From assembly GCF_042683745.1 (NCBI RefSeq), contig NZ_JBHUJX010000025.1:62001-126000 (forward strand): 64,000 bases of DNA. Direction: 5' to 3'. The notes under the pieces were generated by a model. The model saw nothing but the letters and a program-made list of their open reading frames with translations. It did no database searches and was not told the origin of the DNA. The stretch is from Pseudoneobacillus sp042683745 (GTDB lineage: Bacteria > Bacillota > Bacilli > Bacillales > Cytobacillaceae). Shown here one piece after another: positions 35,214 to 43,081 of this stretch (position 1 is its first letter; every line of letters begins with the position of its first letter). The position numbers and the translations under genes were made by a program.

Positions 35214-37370
35214 TTATGCTATTTTTGCTGGTAATACTATATTAAAGGTCGTTCCTTTATTTAATTCACTTTCCACATAAACTTTTCCGTTATGACTTTC
35301 AATAATTTTAAAGCTTACCATGAGACCTAGTCCATTCCCGTTTTTCTTTGTTGTATAAAACGGTTCACCTAATTTTTTTAACTTTTCTTCTGAAATACCA
35401 ATTCCAGTATCTCGGATGGAAATTTGTACATTATTCTTATTAATGGAAGTCCTTACTATTAAATCTCCACCATTAGGCATCGCTTCAATACCGTTTTTAA
35501 TAAAGTTGAGGAAAACTTGTTTCAGGCGATTTTCATCACATTCGACCTGAATGATTTCTTCCTGGCATTCTAATTGAAGACGTACATTCTTCTTTCTCGC
35601 TTCAAATTCCAGTAATGATACAACATTTTTAATAACAGGAATAATATTTTTCTCCTCTAGCTCAATGATTTTCGGTTTAGCTAACACCATAAATTCCTCA
35701 ACAATATTATTTACCCGCTCAATTTCATCAAGAATTATATCCAAAAACTCTTTTCGCTGCGGGTCTGTTTCATCTAAAGTAAGAAATTCAGTATAGCCTT
35801 TCATTGAGGTTAAGGGATTTCTAATTTCATGAGCAACTCCAGCCGCTAATTGTCCGACAGCTGCTAATTTATCTTGTCGATGAATAATTTCTTCTGTTCG
35901 TTTACGCTCTGTAATATCATTTCGTATCGCTAAATATTGATATGGTTTTCCTTGATCATTTAAAAAAGGAACAATTGTTGTATCGACCCAATAGAGAGTA
36001 CCATCCTTGGCTCGGTTACAAATTTCTCCCTTCCATACTTCCCCTTGGCCAATCTTCCGCCAAAAGTTTTTAAAAAATTCCTTGGAATGAACCCCAGAAT
36101 TCAATATCCGATGGTCTTCACCGATTAATTCTTCTTCAGAGTATTTCGAGATTTCACAAAACTTATCATTTACATAAGTAATGATTCCTTTTGAATTCGT
36201 AATCGCCACAATTGAAGATTGATCTAAAGCGAATTTAAAATCTTTAATGTCTTTTAATGTTTGGGTTACTTTCTCCTCTGCTAACTTACGATCAGTAATA
36301 TCACTTCTTATCGAAACATATTGATATGGTTTTCCTTTTCTATTTAGAAACGGAACAATTGTTGTATCAACCCAGTAGTAGGATCCATCTTTAGCTCGAT
36401 TCCTAATCTCACCTTTCCAGATCTCTCCCTGACCGATTGTTTTCCAAAGATTTTTAAAAAAGGCTGGGGAATGAAATCCAGAATTAAGGATATTATGATT
36501 TTTCCCTAGTAGCTCATTTTCTTCAAATCCAGAGATTTCAACAAATTTATGATTAACGAATGTAATAATTCCTTTTTCATCTGTGATCGCCACAATTGAA
36601 GAAGCATCAAGAGCCGCTGTAATATCTTTTAGATTCAAATCACTCTTAGCCAACCTCTTACTGATTAAAGCACTCGTCCCAATTAATCCAGTAAGAATAA
36701 CGACAGAAACAAGTAGAATTAAATACAAAATAAATAAGTCTGGGGAATTAGATGCCTCAAAATTCTTTTTCTCAATAATCGTGGAAGCTCTCATTAATAA
36801 AAAATGTCCTTCAACGATGGCACCAGTCATTATAAGTGCACTAATTGGTTTTAACCAAACTAGGCTGCTGTTCGAAAGACTTTTTGAAAAAAATAACATC
36901 CAAAGTGAAAAAAGGAAGGAAACAAAAATAAGTGCCAATGAAAGGGATAAAACAAGCCAATCATATTTAATCAACAAATCCATGGAATTCATACCAATTA
37001 AATGAACAGAAAATACAGAAATGGTCAAAAATATACTCCCCAAAATTAGTTGGGTATATCTAGCATTTGATCCAATTAGAAAAATAAAAGCAAAGCCGGT
37101 AATCGATATTCCAATAACGATCGATAAAATTGTAAGTAATACATCGAAATGAGCAGAACGGTCAATATCTATAGCAAGTAAGCCTATAAAATTCATAACC
37201 CAAATTCCAATACCAAATGTGAAGGTACCACCTAAAAATAAAAATCGCTTATTTTTTTTTGAATTTCCTATTAATGTAAATAAATCTAAAGCTGTGTAGG
37301 TGGACATCACTGTTAAAATAATTGAAATTAAAAGCATGACTGGATTAGAACTTAGGACTGTCATAGTCAA
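35214..37370 (-). CDS. Membrane PAS-sensor histidine kinase with MHYT-like N-terminus
   Basis: A 718-residue kinase. About seven membrane helices (1-235) resemble the MHYT sensor domain, but its motifs are degenerate (WVMNFIG, SVHLIGMNSM). Two PAS-PAC modules follow (about 252-365 and 378-490), then HisKA with GVAHEIRNPLTSMKGY (His phosphorylation site) and an ATPase domain with N-box NFIKNGIEAM, DTGIGI and GNGLGLMVSF. It is orphan, with no response regulator beside it, as is usual for sporulation-type kinases of Bacillus. The signal is unknown; MHYT domains are thought to sense diatomic gases or redox through metal. Confidence 0.85.
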   Translation of the reverse strand: MTMTVLSSNPVMLLISIILTVMSTYTALDLFTLIGNSKKNKRFLFLGGTFTFGIGIWVMNFIGLLAIDIDRSAHFDVLLTILSIVIGISITGFAFIFLIGSNARYTQLILGSIFLTISVFSVHLIGMNSMDLLIKYDWLVLSLSLALIFVSFLFSLWMLFFSKSLSNSSLVWLKPISALIMTGAIVEGHFLLMRASTIIEKKNFEASNSPDLFILYLILLVSVVILTGLIGTSALISKRLAKSDLNLKDITAALDASSIVAITDEKGIITFVNHKFVEISGFEENELLGKNHNILNSGFHSPAFFKNLWKTIGQGEIWKGEIRNRAKDGSYYWVDTTIVPFLNRKGKPYQYVSIRSDITDRKLAEEKVTQTLKDIKDFKFALDQSSIVAITNSKGIITYVNDKFCEISKYSEEELIGEDHRILNSGVHSKEFFKNFWRKIGQGEVWKGEICNRAKDGTLYWVDTTIVPFLNDQGKPYQYLAIRNDITERKRTEEIIHRQDKLAAVGQLAAGVAHEIRNPLTSMKGYTEFLTLDETDPQRKEFLDIILDEIERVNNIVEEFMVLAKPKIIELEEKNIIPVIKNVVSLLEFEARKKNVRLQLECQEEIIQVECDENRLKQVFLNFIKNGIEAMPNGGDLIVRTSINKNNVQISIRDTGIGISEEKLKKLGEPFYTTKKNGNGLGLMVSFKIIESHNGKVYVESELNKGTTFNIVLPAKIA

Positions 37371-37649
37371 ATCGGGAATCAGCCTCCCTATTTAAATTTA
37401 AGTGCCTATGATGATTGTAAAGGAAACTATATAACTAGGGAATAGTAAATTGTCTTATAATGTCCATATTTTTTTGATAATAACTCTTTAATGTTTATAG
37501 TGATTATGTTAATATGATATATTTTACCCAATTTTAATTATTTAATAAAAAAGTGAAAAAAGTCTACACAAATTGAAAAAAACCGCTTATACTGTACTAT
37601 AACAAAACGAAAATAATAAATCTGTTTTATAAAAATGGAGGGGATTATT

Positions 37650-37784
37650 TTGTTGCAAAGTCCAGTTGAGTTTTTTAGAAATTTACCAAAAAAGGTTTGT
37701 GCTGAATGCGGGCAACACATTGCTGAACAAGCAGAATCCTATTTATTGGAATGTGATCGTTGCTTATCTAAAAAACAGGAATAA
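37650..37784 (+). CDS. YhfH-family small zinc-ribbon-like protein
   Basis: A 44-residue protein, MLQSPVEFFRNLPKKVCAEC at the start, with two CxxC pairs (CAEC and CDRC) likely to bind one zinc. It matches the Bacillus YhfH family by start and cysteine spacing. Start is TTG at 37650 with GGAGGGG upstream. Function unknown. Confidence 0.75.
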   Translation: MLQSPVEFFRNLPKKVCAECGQHIAEQAESYLLECDRCLSKKQE

Positions 37785-37808
37785 TGTTAGGAAGGAATTT
37801 GATTTATT

Positions 37809-37838
37809 CATCTCACTGAAATAGTCAGTGAGATTTTT
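37809..37838 (+). terminator. Terminator after the YhfH-like gene
   Basis: ATCTCACTG/CAGTGAGAT stem followed by six T. Confidence 0.9.
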
Positions 37839-37939
37839 TGCATTTATAGATGAATGGATGAAAAACCTTCATTACTTGATTAAAGTGGATGAATAATCAA
37901 ACTGATATCAGTAAATTATTAGTAGAAGGAGTGGTTAAA

Positions 37940-38125
37940 ATGGTGAATGATAGACAGTATTTAACAAATAGCCCAGTCAAGCAACAAGTAACGATTCAAA
38001 CGGGAGATACCTTTCCAAATGCAAAAAACATTCCAGGGAATTCGGTTGATCAGCACAAGGAATTAGAACTTGCCAACACCATCGTTGCTGGAGATGAAAT
38101 TCAACAACAAAATGAGAATCTTTAA
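37940..38125 (+). CDS. Small hydrophilic protein of unknown function
   Basis: A 61-residue protein starting MVNDRQYLTNSPVKQQV and ending in acidic and Gln-rich sequence. No Cys, no membrane segment. The ATG at 37940 follows AGAAGGAG at a good distance; a start 17 codons earlier lacks a site. Its stop is four bases before repeat copy C. Composition recalls small spore proteins, but I cannot place it. Confidence 0.5.
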   Translation: MVNDRQYLTNSPVKQQVTIQTGDTFPNAKNIPGNSVDQHKELELANTIVAGDEIQQQNENL

Positions 38126-38129
38126 TGAG

Positions 38130-38247
38130 AAAAGCGTAAGCGCCTTGATCAGCCCCGACAAGCAAATGCTTCGCCAGCCGGAAAGTCGTTCTTTGACTTT
38201 TGGCTGGCGAACATTTGACCTCGAGGGGCTAGGCGCTGGAGCTGGAC
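38130..38247 (+). repeat. Hairpin repeat, copy C
   Basis: A 118-base element with outer arms AGCGCC-AGCCCC/GGGGCT-GGCGCT and inner arms TTCGCCAGCC (38170-38179) and GGCTGGCGAA (38202-38211) around AAAGTC-GTTCTTT-GACTTT. It lies in the 3' untranslated part of the gene before it. Confidence 0.85.
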
Positions 38248-38283
38248 AATACACAAAGTCTGAAAATGTTTTCTTATCTTTTA

Positions 38284-38319
38284 AAAAAGCTCTGACCCAT
38301 TAAAATGGGTCAGATTTTT
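38284..38319. terminator. Bidirectional terminator at the YdjO-like gene end
   Basis: CTGACCC-ATTAAAAT-GGGTCAG with A6 on the left and T5 on the right. It overlaps the stop codon of the minus-strand YdjO-like gene. Confidence 0.85.
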
Positions 38320-38495
38320 GGCAGCTCTCTCAGTTCGTGGGCCGTTTGATTTCCACAAATAGGACATAATAGATCATCGGTCGCATACTCTTTACGCATC
38401 CAACCTTTGCAGTTTTCATCAACACATGAATAAACATCTGTACTCATATAAACCATTTCTTCTTTATCTTCAAGTGACTTCTTACCAAAAAATAT
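38310..38495 (-). CDS. YdjO-like cold-inducible zinc-ribbon protein with a non-standard start codon
   Basis: About 61 residues: after the first codon FFGKKSLEDKEEMVYMSTD, then YSCVDENCKGWMRKEY and LLCPICGNQTAHELRELPKI. Two Cys pairs and the GWxRK motif match the YdjO family. No ATG, GTG or TTG lies between an upstream in-frame TAA and the internal Met14, which has a poor ribosome site. A strong AAGGAGG instead sets ATA at 38495 (spacing 8) or one of two ATT codons (38498, 38501) as start. This is unusual and recalls infC. Confidence 0.7.
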   Translation of the reverse strand: MFFGKKSLEDKEEMVYMSTDVYSCVDENCKGWMRKEYATDDLLCPICGNQTAHELRELPKI

Positions 38496-38571
38496 AATAA
38501 TCGCCTCCTTTTACCATAGTATGAACGAAACTAGGCTTTTTTAACATAAAAATTCAAAATGGAGTGATTAG

Positions 38572-38697
38572 ATGAACAGCAAAAAGAAAACCATAGTTGG
38601 AACGGATATTGAAGAAGTAAAAAGATTAAATGCCTCATCCGGATTATCATACAATGAAGTAAAAAGATTACTAGCGGAAAAACATCTAAAAAAATAA
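38572..38697 (+). CDS. Short spore-type protein (gamma-SASP-like motif)
   Basis: A 41-residue protein, MNSKKKTIVGTDIEEVKRLN then ASSGLSYNEVKRLLAEKHLKK. The T-D-x-E-E-V-K-x-x-N pattern is like the repeat of gamma-type small acid-soluble spore proteins, though one short copy only. TGGAGTG lies before the ATG. A 55-base palindrome begins five bases after its stop. Function is a guess. Confidence 0.5.
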   Translation: MNSKKKTIVGTDIEEVKRLNASSGLSYNEVKRLLAEKHLKK

Positions 38698-38701
38698 AAC
38701 C

Positions 38702-38756
38702 CTTTAACACACTAACGCACCGGGGGTCAGTCCCCCAGTGCGTTAGTGTGTTAAAG
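38702..38756. repeat. 55-base palindromic element, copy 1
   Basis: Arms of 19 bases (38702-38720 with 38738-38756) pair perfectly, then GGGGG-TCAGT-CCCCC forms the tip. It lies between two convergent genes, 4 bases after one stop and 6 bases from the other, so it probably terminates both. Related copies are at 51946-52000 and 58608-58662. Confidence 0.9.
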
Positions 38757-38762
38757 TAACTA

Positions 38763-40697
38763 TTAAGCTTTCTCATTGTCGCGTTGGATAGTAAGTCCAT
38801 CGATATGTCTTTTATCCATTAGTTTCTTTTTCTTGCGATTATCTTTTGTGTCGAACACGATGTCGAAATCGTAATCAGCTGGATATAATTCTTCTTTCGA
38901 AATATATAGTTTTAGCCTTCTATGGTTAACCTCATGTTTTATTCCTTTTACCTGTACAATATAGTTTCCCTTGGAATCTGGTCCTGTATAGACGATCCCT
39001 ATTTCATCCGAAGGACTTACCCGCACATTATCTCCCATCGAGTATACCTGAACATTCAATATCTCTTTTTGTTTTTTCGAACGATTTTGATGTCGATTAA
39101 TAATGATTTGCTTATCCATTTCTAATTTAGACCGAGAATCCCATTCATTAAAATCAAAAGTCTTATGCTCTTTGTAAGTAATAAAATGTGCTTTTTCGAT
39201 TATTTTAGGGTGTAAGCCGAGCTTAAGTGCAATCGCAAATGCTTGACTATCTCCACCGCGACCAATAATTAATCTGTACGTAGGTCTTAAAGTATTTAAA
39301 TCAAATTCCATTGATCCATTTATAAACCCATCATGATGGTGAGCAAATTCCTTAATCTCACTATAATGAGTGGTAGCAAAGATCGTACAGCCCTTCAAAT
39401 ATAATTGTTCTAATATAGCTGTTGCTAAGCCCATCCCTTCCCCAGGGTCTGTGCCCGAACCTAATTCATCTAATAATACTAGTGTACGATCATTCGCTTC
39501 TTTTAAAATATCAACAATGTTAACTATCCTTGAACTGAATGTACTTAAATTTTGTTCAATACTCTGCCCATCACCAATATCCACAAGGATTTTATGAAAA
39601 ATACTCATTTGCGAGCCTTCTGCTACTGGTACATGGAGACCGGATTGGAACATCAGTGTGAGCAATCCAACTGTTTTAATCGTAACTGTTTTACCACCTG
39701 TATTTGGTCCTGTTATGACCAGTGAGTGACAGCCATTTCCTAGTTCCACATTTAATGGAATCGCGTTTGAACCTAATAAAGGATGTTTTGCATTAATTAA
39801 ATGGATATGATGTTCTTCATTCATTCCTACTGGTAAACCACTAATCAATCGGCTATATTTTGCTTTGGCAAATAAAAAATCATAATGAATCATGACTTCC
39901 ATTGCTAAACGGATCTCTGCTTCGTGACTTTCCACTAACCCCGTTAAATAATATAGGATTTTTTCTACTTCTTGCTCCTCTTCCATGATGACCCAATTCA
40001 GTTGCTCCTGACCGAGTGCAATTTCCTCTGGTTCTAGAAAAATAGTCGAACCGGATGCTGACGTATCAATAACATTCCCTTTTATTTTATTTCGATATTC
40101 TTTTTTAATCGGGATAACAAATCGTCCTTCCCGCTGGCTTACCACTGCTTCTTGTAAATATGTCTTATATTTCGAAGATTTTAAAACTTGCATTACTTTT
40201 TCTTTCAATCGATCCTCAAGAATAGATTTTTGCTTCCTAACTTTTAATAATTCTTTGCTCGCATAATCATCAATAGCCCCATTTCGAATGCATCTGATGA
40301 TTTCCGCCTCTAAATTAGGTAAATCCGATATAGATTGAACATAAGAGGCTACAGTAGGTGCAACATATTCTTTATCTTTCATGAACCTCCTCATCTTACT
40401 ACAGGAATCTAAAAAATGTTGTAATTTCATTAATTGATCTGTTTTTAAGGCTACCCCCTTATTCAATCCTTTTAAAATTTGTTCCATTCCATCCAATCCA
40501 TGAACCGGAACGCTGCTACTCATTTTTAAAATAGCGACAGCTTCCGAAAGTTCAGCTAGCCAGCCTTCAATTTGTCTTTTATTTACTGACGGCAATAAAC
40601 CTAGAACTTGATTTTTCCCTTCATTTGTTAATGCATAGCTTGCAATCATTTCCTTAATTCGAGTAAATTCCAATACTTCAAAAGTTTGATTATTCAA
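38763..40697 (-). CDS. MutS2-like ATPase lacking the Smr nuclease domain
   Basis: A 644-residue MutS-family protein without the mismatch-recognition domain. Walker A is VITGPNTGGKTVTIKTVGLL, the D-loop/Walker B region is VLLDELGSGTDPGEGMGLA and FATTHYSEIKEFAH follows, all typical of MutS2. The C-terminus has a short KOW-like stretch (MGDNVRVSPSDEIGIVYTG) but stops before the Smr domain that makes full MutS2 near 780 residues. B. subtilis MutS2 splits collided ribosomes, so a translation role is plausible. The leader peptide and attenuator upstream support that; a recombination role is the alternative. Confidence 0.85.
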   Translation of the reverse strand: MNNQTFEVLEFTRIKEMIASYALTNEGKNQVLGLLPSVNKRQIEGWLAELSEAVAILKMSSSVPVHGLDGMEQILKGLNKGVALKTDQLMKLQHFLDSCSKMRRFMKDKEYVAPTVASYVQSISDLPNLEAEIIRCIRNGAIDDYASKELLKVRKQKSILEDRLKEKVMQVLKSSKYKTYLQEAVVSQREGRFVIPIKKEYRNKIKGNVIDTSASGSTIFLEPEEIALGQEQLNWVIMEEEQEVEKILYYLTGLVESHEAEIRLAMEVMIHYDFLFAKAKYSRLISGLPVGMNEEHHIHLINAKHPLLGSNAIPLNVELGNGCHSLVITGPNTGGKTVTIKTVGLLTLMFQSGLHVPVAEGSQMSIFHKILVDIGDGQSIEQNLSTFSSRIVNIVDILKEANDRTLVLLDELGSGTDPGEGMGLATAILEQLYLKGCTIFATTHYSEIKEFAHHHDGFINGSMEFDLNTLRPTYRLIIGRGGDSQAFAIALKLGLHPKIIEKAHFITYKEHKTFDFNEWDSRSKLEMDKQIIINRHQNRSKKQKEILNVQVYSMGDNVRVSPSDEIGIVYTGPDSKGNYIVQVKGIKHEVNHRRLKLYISKEELYPADYDFDIVFDTKDNRKKKKLMDKRHIDGLTIQRDNEKA

Positions 40698-40741
40698 TGT
40701 TAATAGCTCCTTTTTCTGATATCAATAAAAAATGGAAAAAC

Positions 40742-40775
40742 AAAAAGGCCTTAATGAACAAACGTCATTAAGGCC
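40742..40775 (-). terminator. Attenuator before the MutS2-like gene
   Basis: GGCCTTAATGA (40747-40757) pairs over 11 bases with 40765-40775 and is followed by five T and more T-rich DNA on the minus strand. It lies 45 bases before the ATG at 40697, after a leader of about 300 bases, so it must be conditionally bypassed. Confidence 0.85.
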
Positions 40776-40995
40776 CCAAAAACAAACCCAGGTATCCCTG
40801 TGTTTAATTTATGAGTAACATAAAACATACCTAACTAATCAAATTAAAAAGCCATGCAAAATGAAGCATAGCTTGAATTGAAGAGATAGTTTTGTCTGCT
40901 ATGACCATTGTTCTTAACAATCATTCCAAGGCAATGGATAAATAGACCTCCGGTTTCGGAAGACTTAGCCTAGAATGTCCGTATTTAATTAACGG

Positions 40996-41019
40996 TTAGT
41001 TAAGAACAACACCTAACAT
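40996..41019 (-). CDS. Seven-residue leader peptide MLGVVLN
   Basis: ATG TTA GGT GTT GTT CTT AAC TAA with AAAGGGAG eight bases before it. Codons 4-7 form the 5' arm TGTTCTTAAC (40999-41008), which pairs perfectly with GTTAAGAACA at 40909-40918 downstream. Ribosome position on this peptide would thus decide the leader fold, as with erm-type and ABC-F leaders. A second frame of 25 codons (40831-40908) begins just after the 3' arm but lacks a good ribosome site. Confidence 0.6.
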   Translation of the reverse strand: MLGVVLN

Positions 41020-41054
41020 ACAACATACTCCCTTTATTAAAAGAATTTACCAAT

Positions 41055-41083
41055 ATCTTACTCATTAATTTAAAAAATGTCAA
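41055..41083 (-). promoter_or_regulatory. Sigma-A promoter of the MutS2-like leader
   Basis: On the minus strand, TTGACA (41078-41083), 17 bases, TAAGAT (41055-41060). Start near 41048, about 350 bases before the gene. Besides this leader, the gap 40698-41205 contains only the promoter DNA of fnr. Confidence 0.85.
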
Positions 41084-41205
41084 CAAAATTTATCCAATAC
41101 TTTTTGACTTGCGCCTTCTCCTATGAAACTGTCACAAATCATTCATTGACCTCATCAGTTCTAAAACTATAAATTAATATTAATAAGCTGGATAGGGTGG
41201 TAATT

Positions 41206-41904
41206 ATGGAGCTAGACCGATTTTCTCCCCAAAATAATAAAATTAGTGAAGTCCTAAAAATAGCTCAAAAGGAAATCACGATTAAAAAAGGGGCATATCT
41301 CTTCCGAGAAGGTCAATTCGCTGAGGAATTGTTTATTATAATATCTGGTAAAATTCAAATTTTTAAGCTGAATGCAGAAGGAAGAGCTCTAAGTCTACGA
41401 CTATGTCAAAAAAATGATATCATCGGAGAATTAACCTTGTTCACGAAAAATCCTAAATATTTTTTTAATGCGTATACCATTGAGGATTGTAAAGTTGCAG
41501 CTATCAATATTGAATTATTAGAACAGTCACTGTTAAAAAATTCAAAATTAGCTACTGAATTTATGAAATGGATGAATGCGCATTATCGAAAAACAATTAC
41601 TAGATTTCGTGATCTTGTTTTACATGGGAGAAAAGGGGCTTTGTACTCTACATTAATTCGCTTAAGCAATAGCTATGGTGAACACCACGAAAATGGAATT
41701 GTTATCACCGTTCCATTAACAAACGAAGATTTAGCAAGCTATACTGGATCAGCAAGAGAAAATGTTAGCCGAATGATATCTCAATTAAGAAAAATGAAAA
41801 TAATCTCTATCAACAGGAAAACCATTACAATACATAATCTTGATTTTTTAAAAAGTGAAATTGCTTGTGAAAACTGTCCTGTTTCTTTCTGTAAAATCGA
41901 ATGA
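41206..41904 (+). CDS. fnr: Fnr, anaerobic Crp/Fnr-family regulator
   Basis: A 232-residue regulator. An N-terminal cyclic-nucleotide-like beta barrel (about 20-130) contains LFREGQFAEELFIIISGKIQIF. The HTH (about 165-215) contains NEDLASYTGSARENVSRMISQL. The C-terminus ends CENCPVSFC, the CxxCxxxxC that ligates the 4Fe-4S cluster in B. subtilis Fnr, unlike the N-terminal Cys of E. coli FNR. It senses oxygen through the cluster and activates genes such as narK. The ATG at 41206 follows AGGGTGG. Two targets with matching boxes are in the window. Confidence 0.9.
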   Translation: MELDRFSPQNNKISEVLKIAQKEITIKKGAYLFREGQFAEELFIIISGKIQIFKLNAEGRALSLRLCQKNDIIGELTLFTKNPKYFFNAYTIEDCKVAAINIELLEQSLLKNSKLATEFMKWMNAHYRKTITRFRDLVLHGRKGALYSTLIRLSNSYGEHHENGIVITVPLTNEDLASYTGSARENVSRMISQLRKMKIISINRKTITIHNLDFLKSEIACENCPVSFCKIE

Positions 41905-41994
41905 ACCCTAACTATCCCTTTTTATTTGTTCACAAATTATCCATTTCCTTTTCCTATAAATTTCATTATCTTAGTTAGTAAGGAGGTTTTAAAC

Positions 41995-42597
41995 ATGAAG
42001 AAAGTATATATTATTAGTTCCATATTAATATTATTTGGAATTACTGCCGGAATCTCAGTCTTTTTGATCAGAGATAACAATGCCCATATCCCAAAAGATG
42101 TTATTTTATTAAACCAAAATGGAGAGGAATACCGTTTTGGCGATGACCATAAAAATGTCAAGTTAGTCGAATTTATTTACACGAACTGTCCTGATATTTG
42201 CCCTACCACTACACAAAAAATGAATCAATTAAAAGCAGACTTAATCGATGAAGGTGTATTTGGAAAAAAAGTCGAATTTATTACTATTACCATTGATCCT
42301 TACCGTGATACACCCGATGTTCTGAAAAAATATATGAATACATTTGAAATAGAAAACGATGGCAGTTGGCTTTTTCTAACTGGGGATTCCAAAAATATTA
42401 AACAAGCACATGAAAACACTCGGAAAGTTTCAGATGCTTTGCAATTTCAATATCGTGATCCAGGCGACGGATATTTCGTTCATAGCTCCTTTACGTTCTT
42501 AGTGGATGAAGAAAATAAGTTTATAAAGAAATTTCCAATGGGTACAGAATTTAATAAAAAAGAAGTATTTGATGAAATCATGGAAAATATCGATTAA
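41995..42597 (+). CDS. SCO1/SenC-family copper chaperone
   Basis: A 200-residue membrane-anchored thioredoxin-fold protein. After one N-terminal span (about 4-24) it shows FIYTNCPDICPTTTQKMNQL with the CxxxC copper site, TITIDPYRDTP, and the third ligand His in YFVHSSFTFLVD. SCO proteins deliver copper to the CuA centre of cytochrome oxidases or nitrous oxide reductase on the outer side of the membrane. ATG at 41995 follows AAGGAGG. It lies just downstream of fnr on the same strand. Confidence 0.88.
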   Translation: MKKVYIISSILILFGITAGISVFLIRDNNAHIPKDVILLNQNGEEYRFGDDHKNVKLVEFIYTNCPDICPTTTQKMNQLKADLIDEGVFGKKVEFITITIDPYRDTPDVLKKYMNTFEIENDGSWLFLTGDSKNIKQAHENTRKVSDALQFQYRDPGDGYFVHSSFTFLVDEENKFIKKFPMGTEFNKKEVFDEIMENID

Positions 42598-42634
42598 AAA
42601 ACAGCGGTCATTCATAAACGATGACCGCTGTTTC
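42596..42634. terminator. Terminator after the SCO gene
   Basis: AAACAGCGGTCAT/ATGACCGCTGTTT hairpin at the end of two convergent genes, with A- and T-runs on both sides. Confidence 0.9.
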
Positions 42635-42763
42635 CTATTTTGCCGAGCAATGTTGATTCGTAAGTAATGGTAAGTGGTAGTTTGATTTTGGTTTCGTCAA
42701 ACTTACTTTTATTCCAGACTGTTTTAATCGATTGACCAAATCAAGTATTTTCTTTTTTGCCAT
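42635..42763 (-). CDS. Small basic protein of unknown function
   Basis: A 42-residue frame, MAKKKILDLVNRLKQSGIKV then polar sequence ending HCSAK. GAAGGGGAAG precedes the ATG at a suitable distance, and the stop abuts a terminator, which together suggest a real gene. Composition is basic with an amphipathic first helix. No homologue known to me. Confidence 0.5.
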   Translation of the reverse strand: MAKKKILDLVNRLKQSGIKVSLTKPKSNYHLPLLTNQHCSAK

Positions 42764-42888
42764 GGCAAGCTTCCCCTTCTCTTTAAAACCAACTATTTTC
42801 ATTATAACCGATTTAAAAGAAAAATTTGAGAAGATTTTTTAATTTTACAGAATATTTTTTGAATATTTACAATTTATCCCAACACAAC

Positions 42889-43071
42889 GGGCAGTAAGAC
42901 CCCCACCTCATGTTTCAGGATCGATAAAGAAGAGAAGTCGGGGATCAACTGCCTGTAAAGTTCCGACGACGGACAGGATGTCCTTGTCAGGCGAAGGCAC
43001 AGGACGTGCCGTTCTGAGCGTGATTTGTTCAACTAACCATCAGTGGGGGATGAAGAGCCCCTCACTGATGG
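42889..43071 (-). ncRNA. Bacillaceae-1-type structured RNA element
   Basis: On the minus strand two hairpins have the loop rule RUCCU: GGCAC-GTCCT-GTGCC (42996-43010) and GGAC-ATCCT-GTCC (42971-42983). A strong hairpin CCATCAGTG-GGGG/CCCC-CACTGATGG (43037-43071) starts the element, and GGCAGT/ACTGCC with a C-rich/G-rich pairing closes its 3' part (42889-42953). The two RUCCU loops are the feature I recall for the Bacillaceae-1 RNA. It begins 11 bases after the stop of the acylase gene, so it may be its 3' untranslated region. Confidence 0.6.
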
Positions 43072-43081
43072 AAGTTTCACT

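Noticed and set aside
36583..37005. Plus-strand frame of 140 codons inside the kinase gene
   Set aside because: Antisense shadow of membrane-helix codons, with no initiation signal.
14906..38247. The three 118-base repeats as a CRISPR array
   Set aside because: They are scattered singly over 23 kb, are long hairpins, and have no regular spacers or cas genes.
38531..38800. Minus-strand frame of 89 codons running through palindrome copy 1
   Set aside because: It overlaps the palindrome, the small spore-type gene and the end of the MutS2-like gene, and has no ribosome site.
40831..40908. 25-residue frame starting MVIADKTIS as the leader peptide
   Set aside because: It has no ribosome site at a usable distance. 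The seven-codon frame at 40996-41019 has one and overlaps the paired arm. A minor role is not excluded.
40742..41040. T-box leader before the MutS2-like gene
   Set aside because: I see no T-box bulge sequence or specifier hairpin, and the gene is not an aminoacyl-tRNA or amino-acid gene. A leader peptide explains the arrangement better.
41100..41205. Fnr box in front of fnr itself
   Set aside because: A TGTCACAAATC stretch is present but the second half-site is missing, so autoregulation is not supported.
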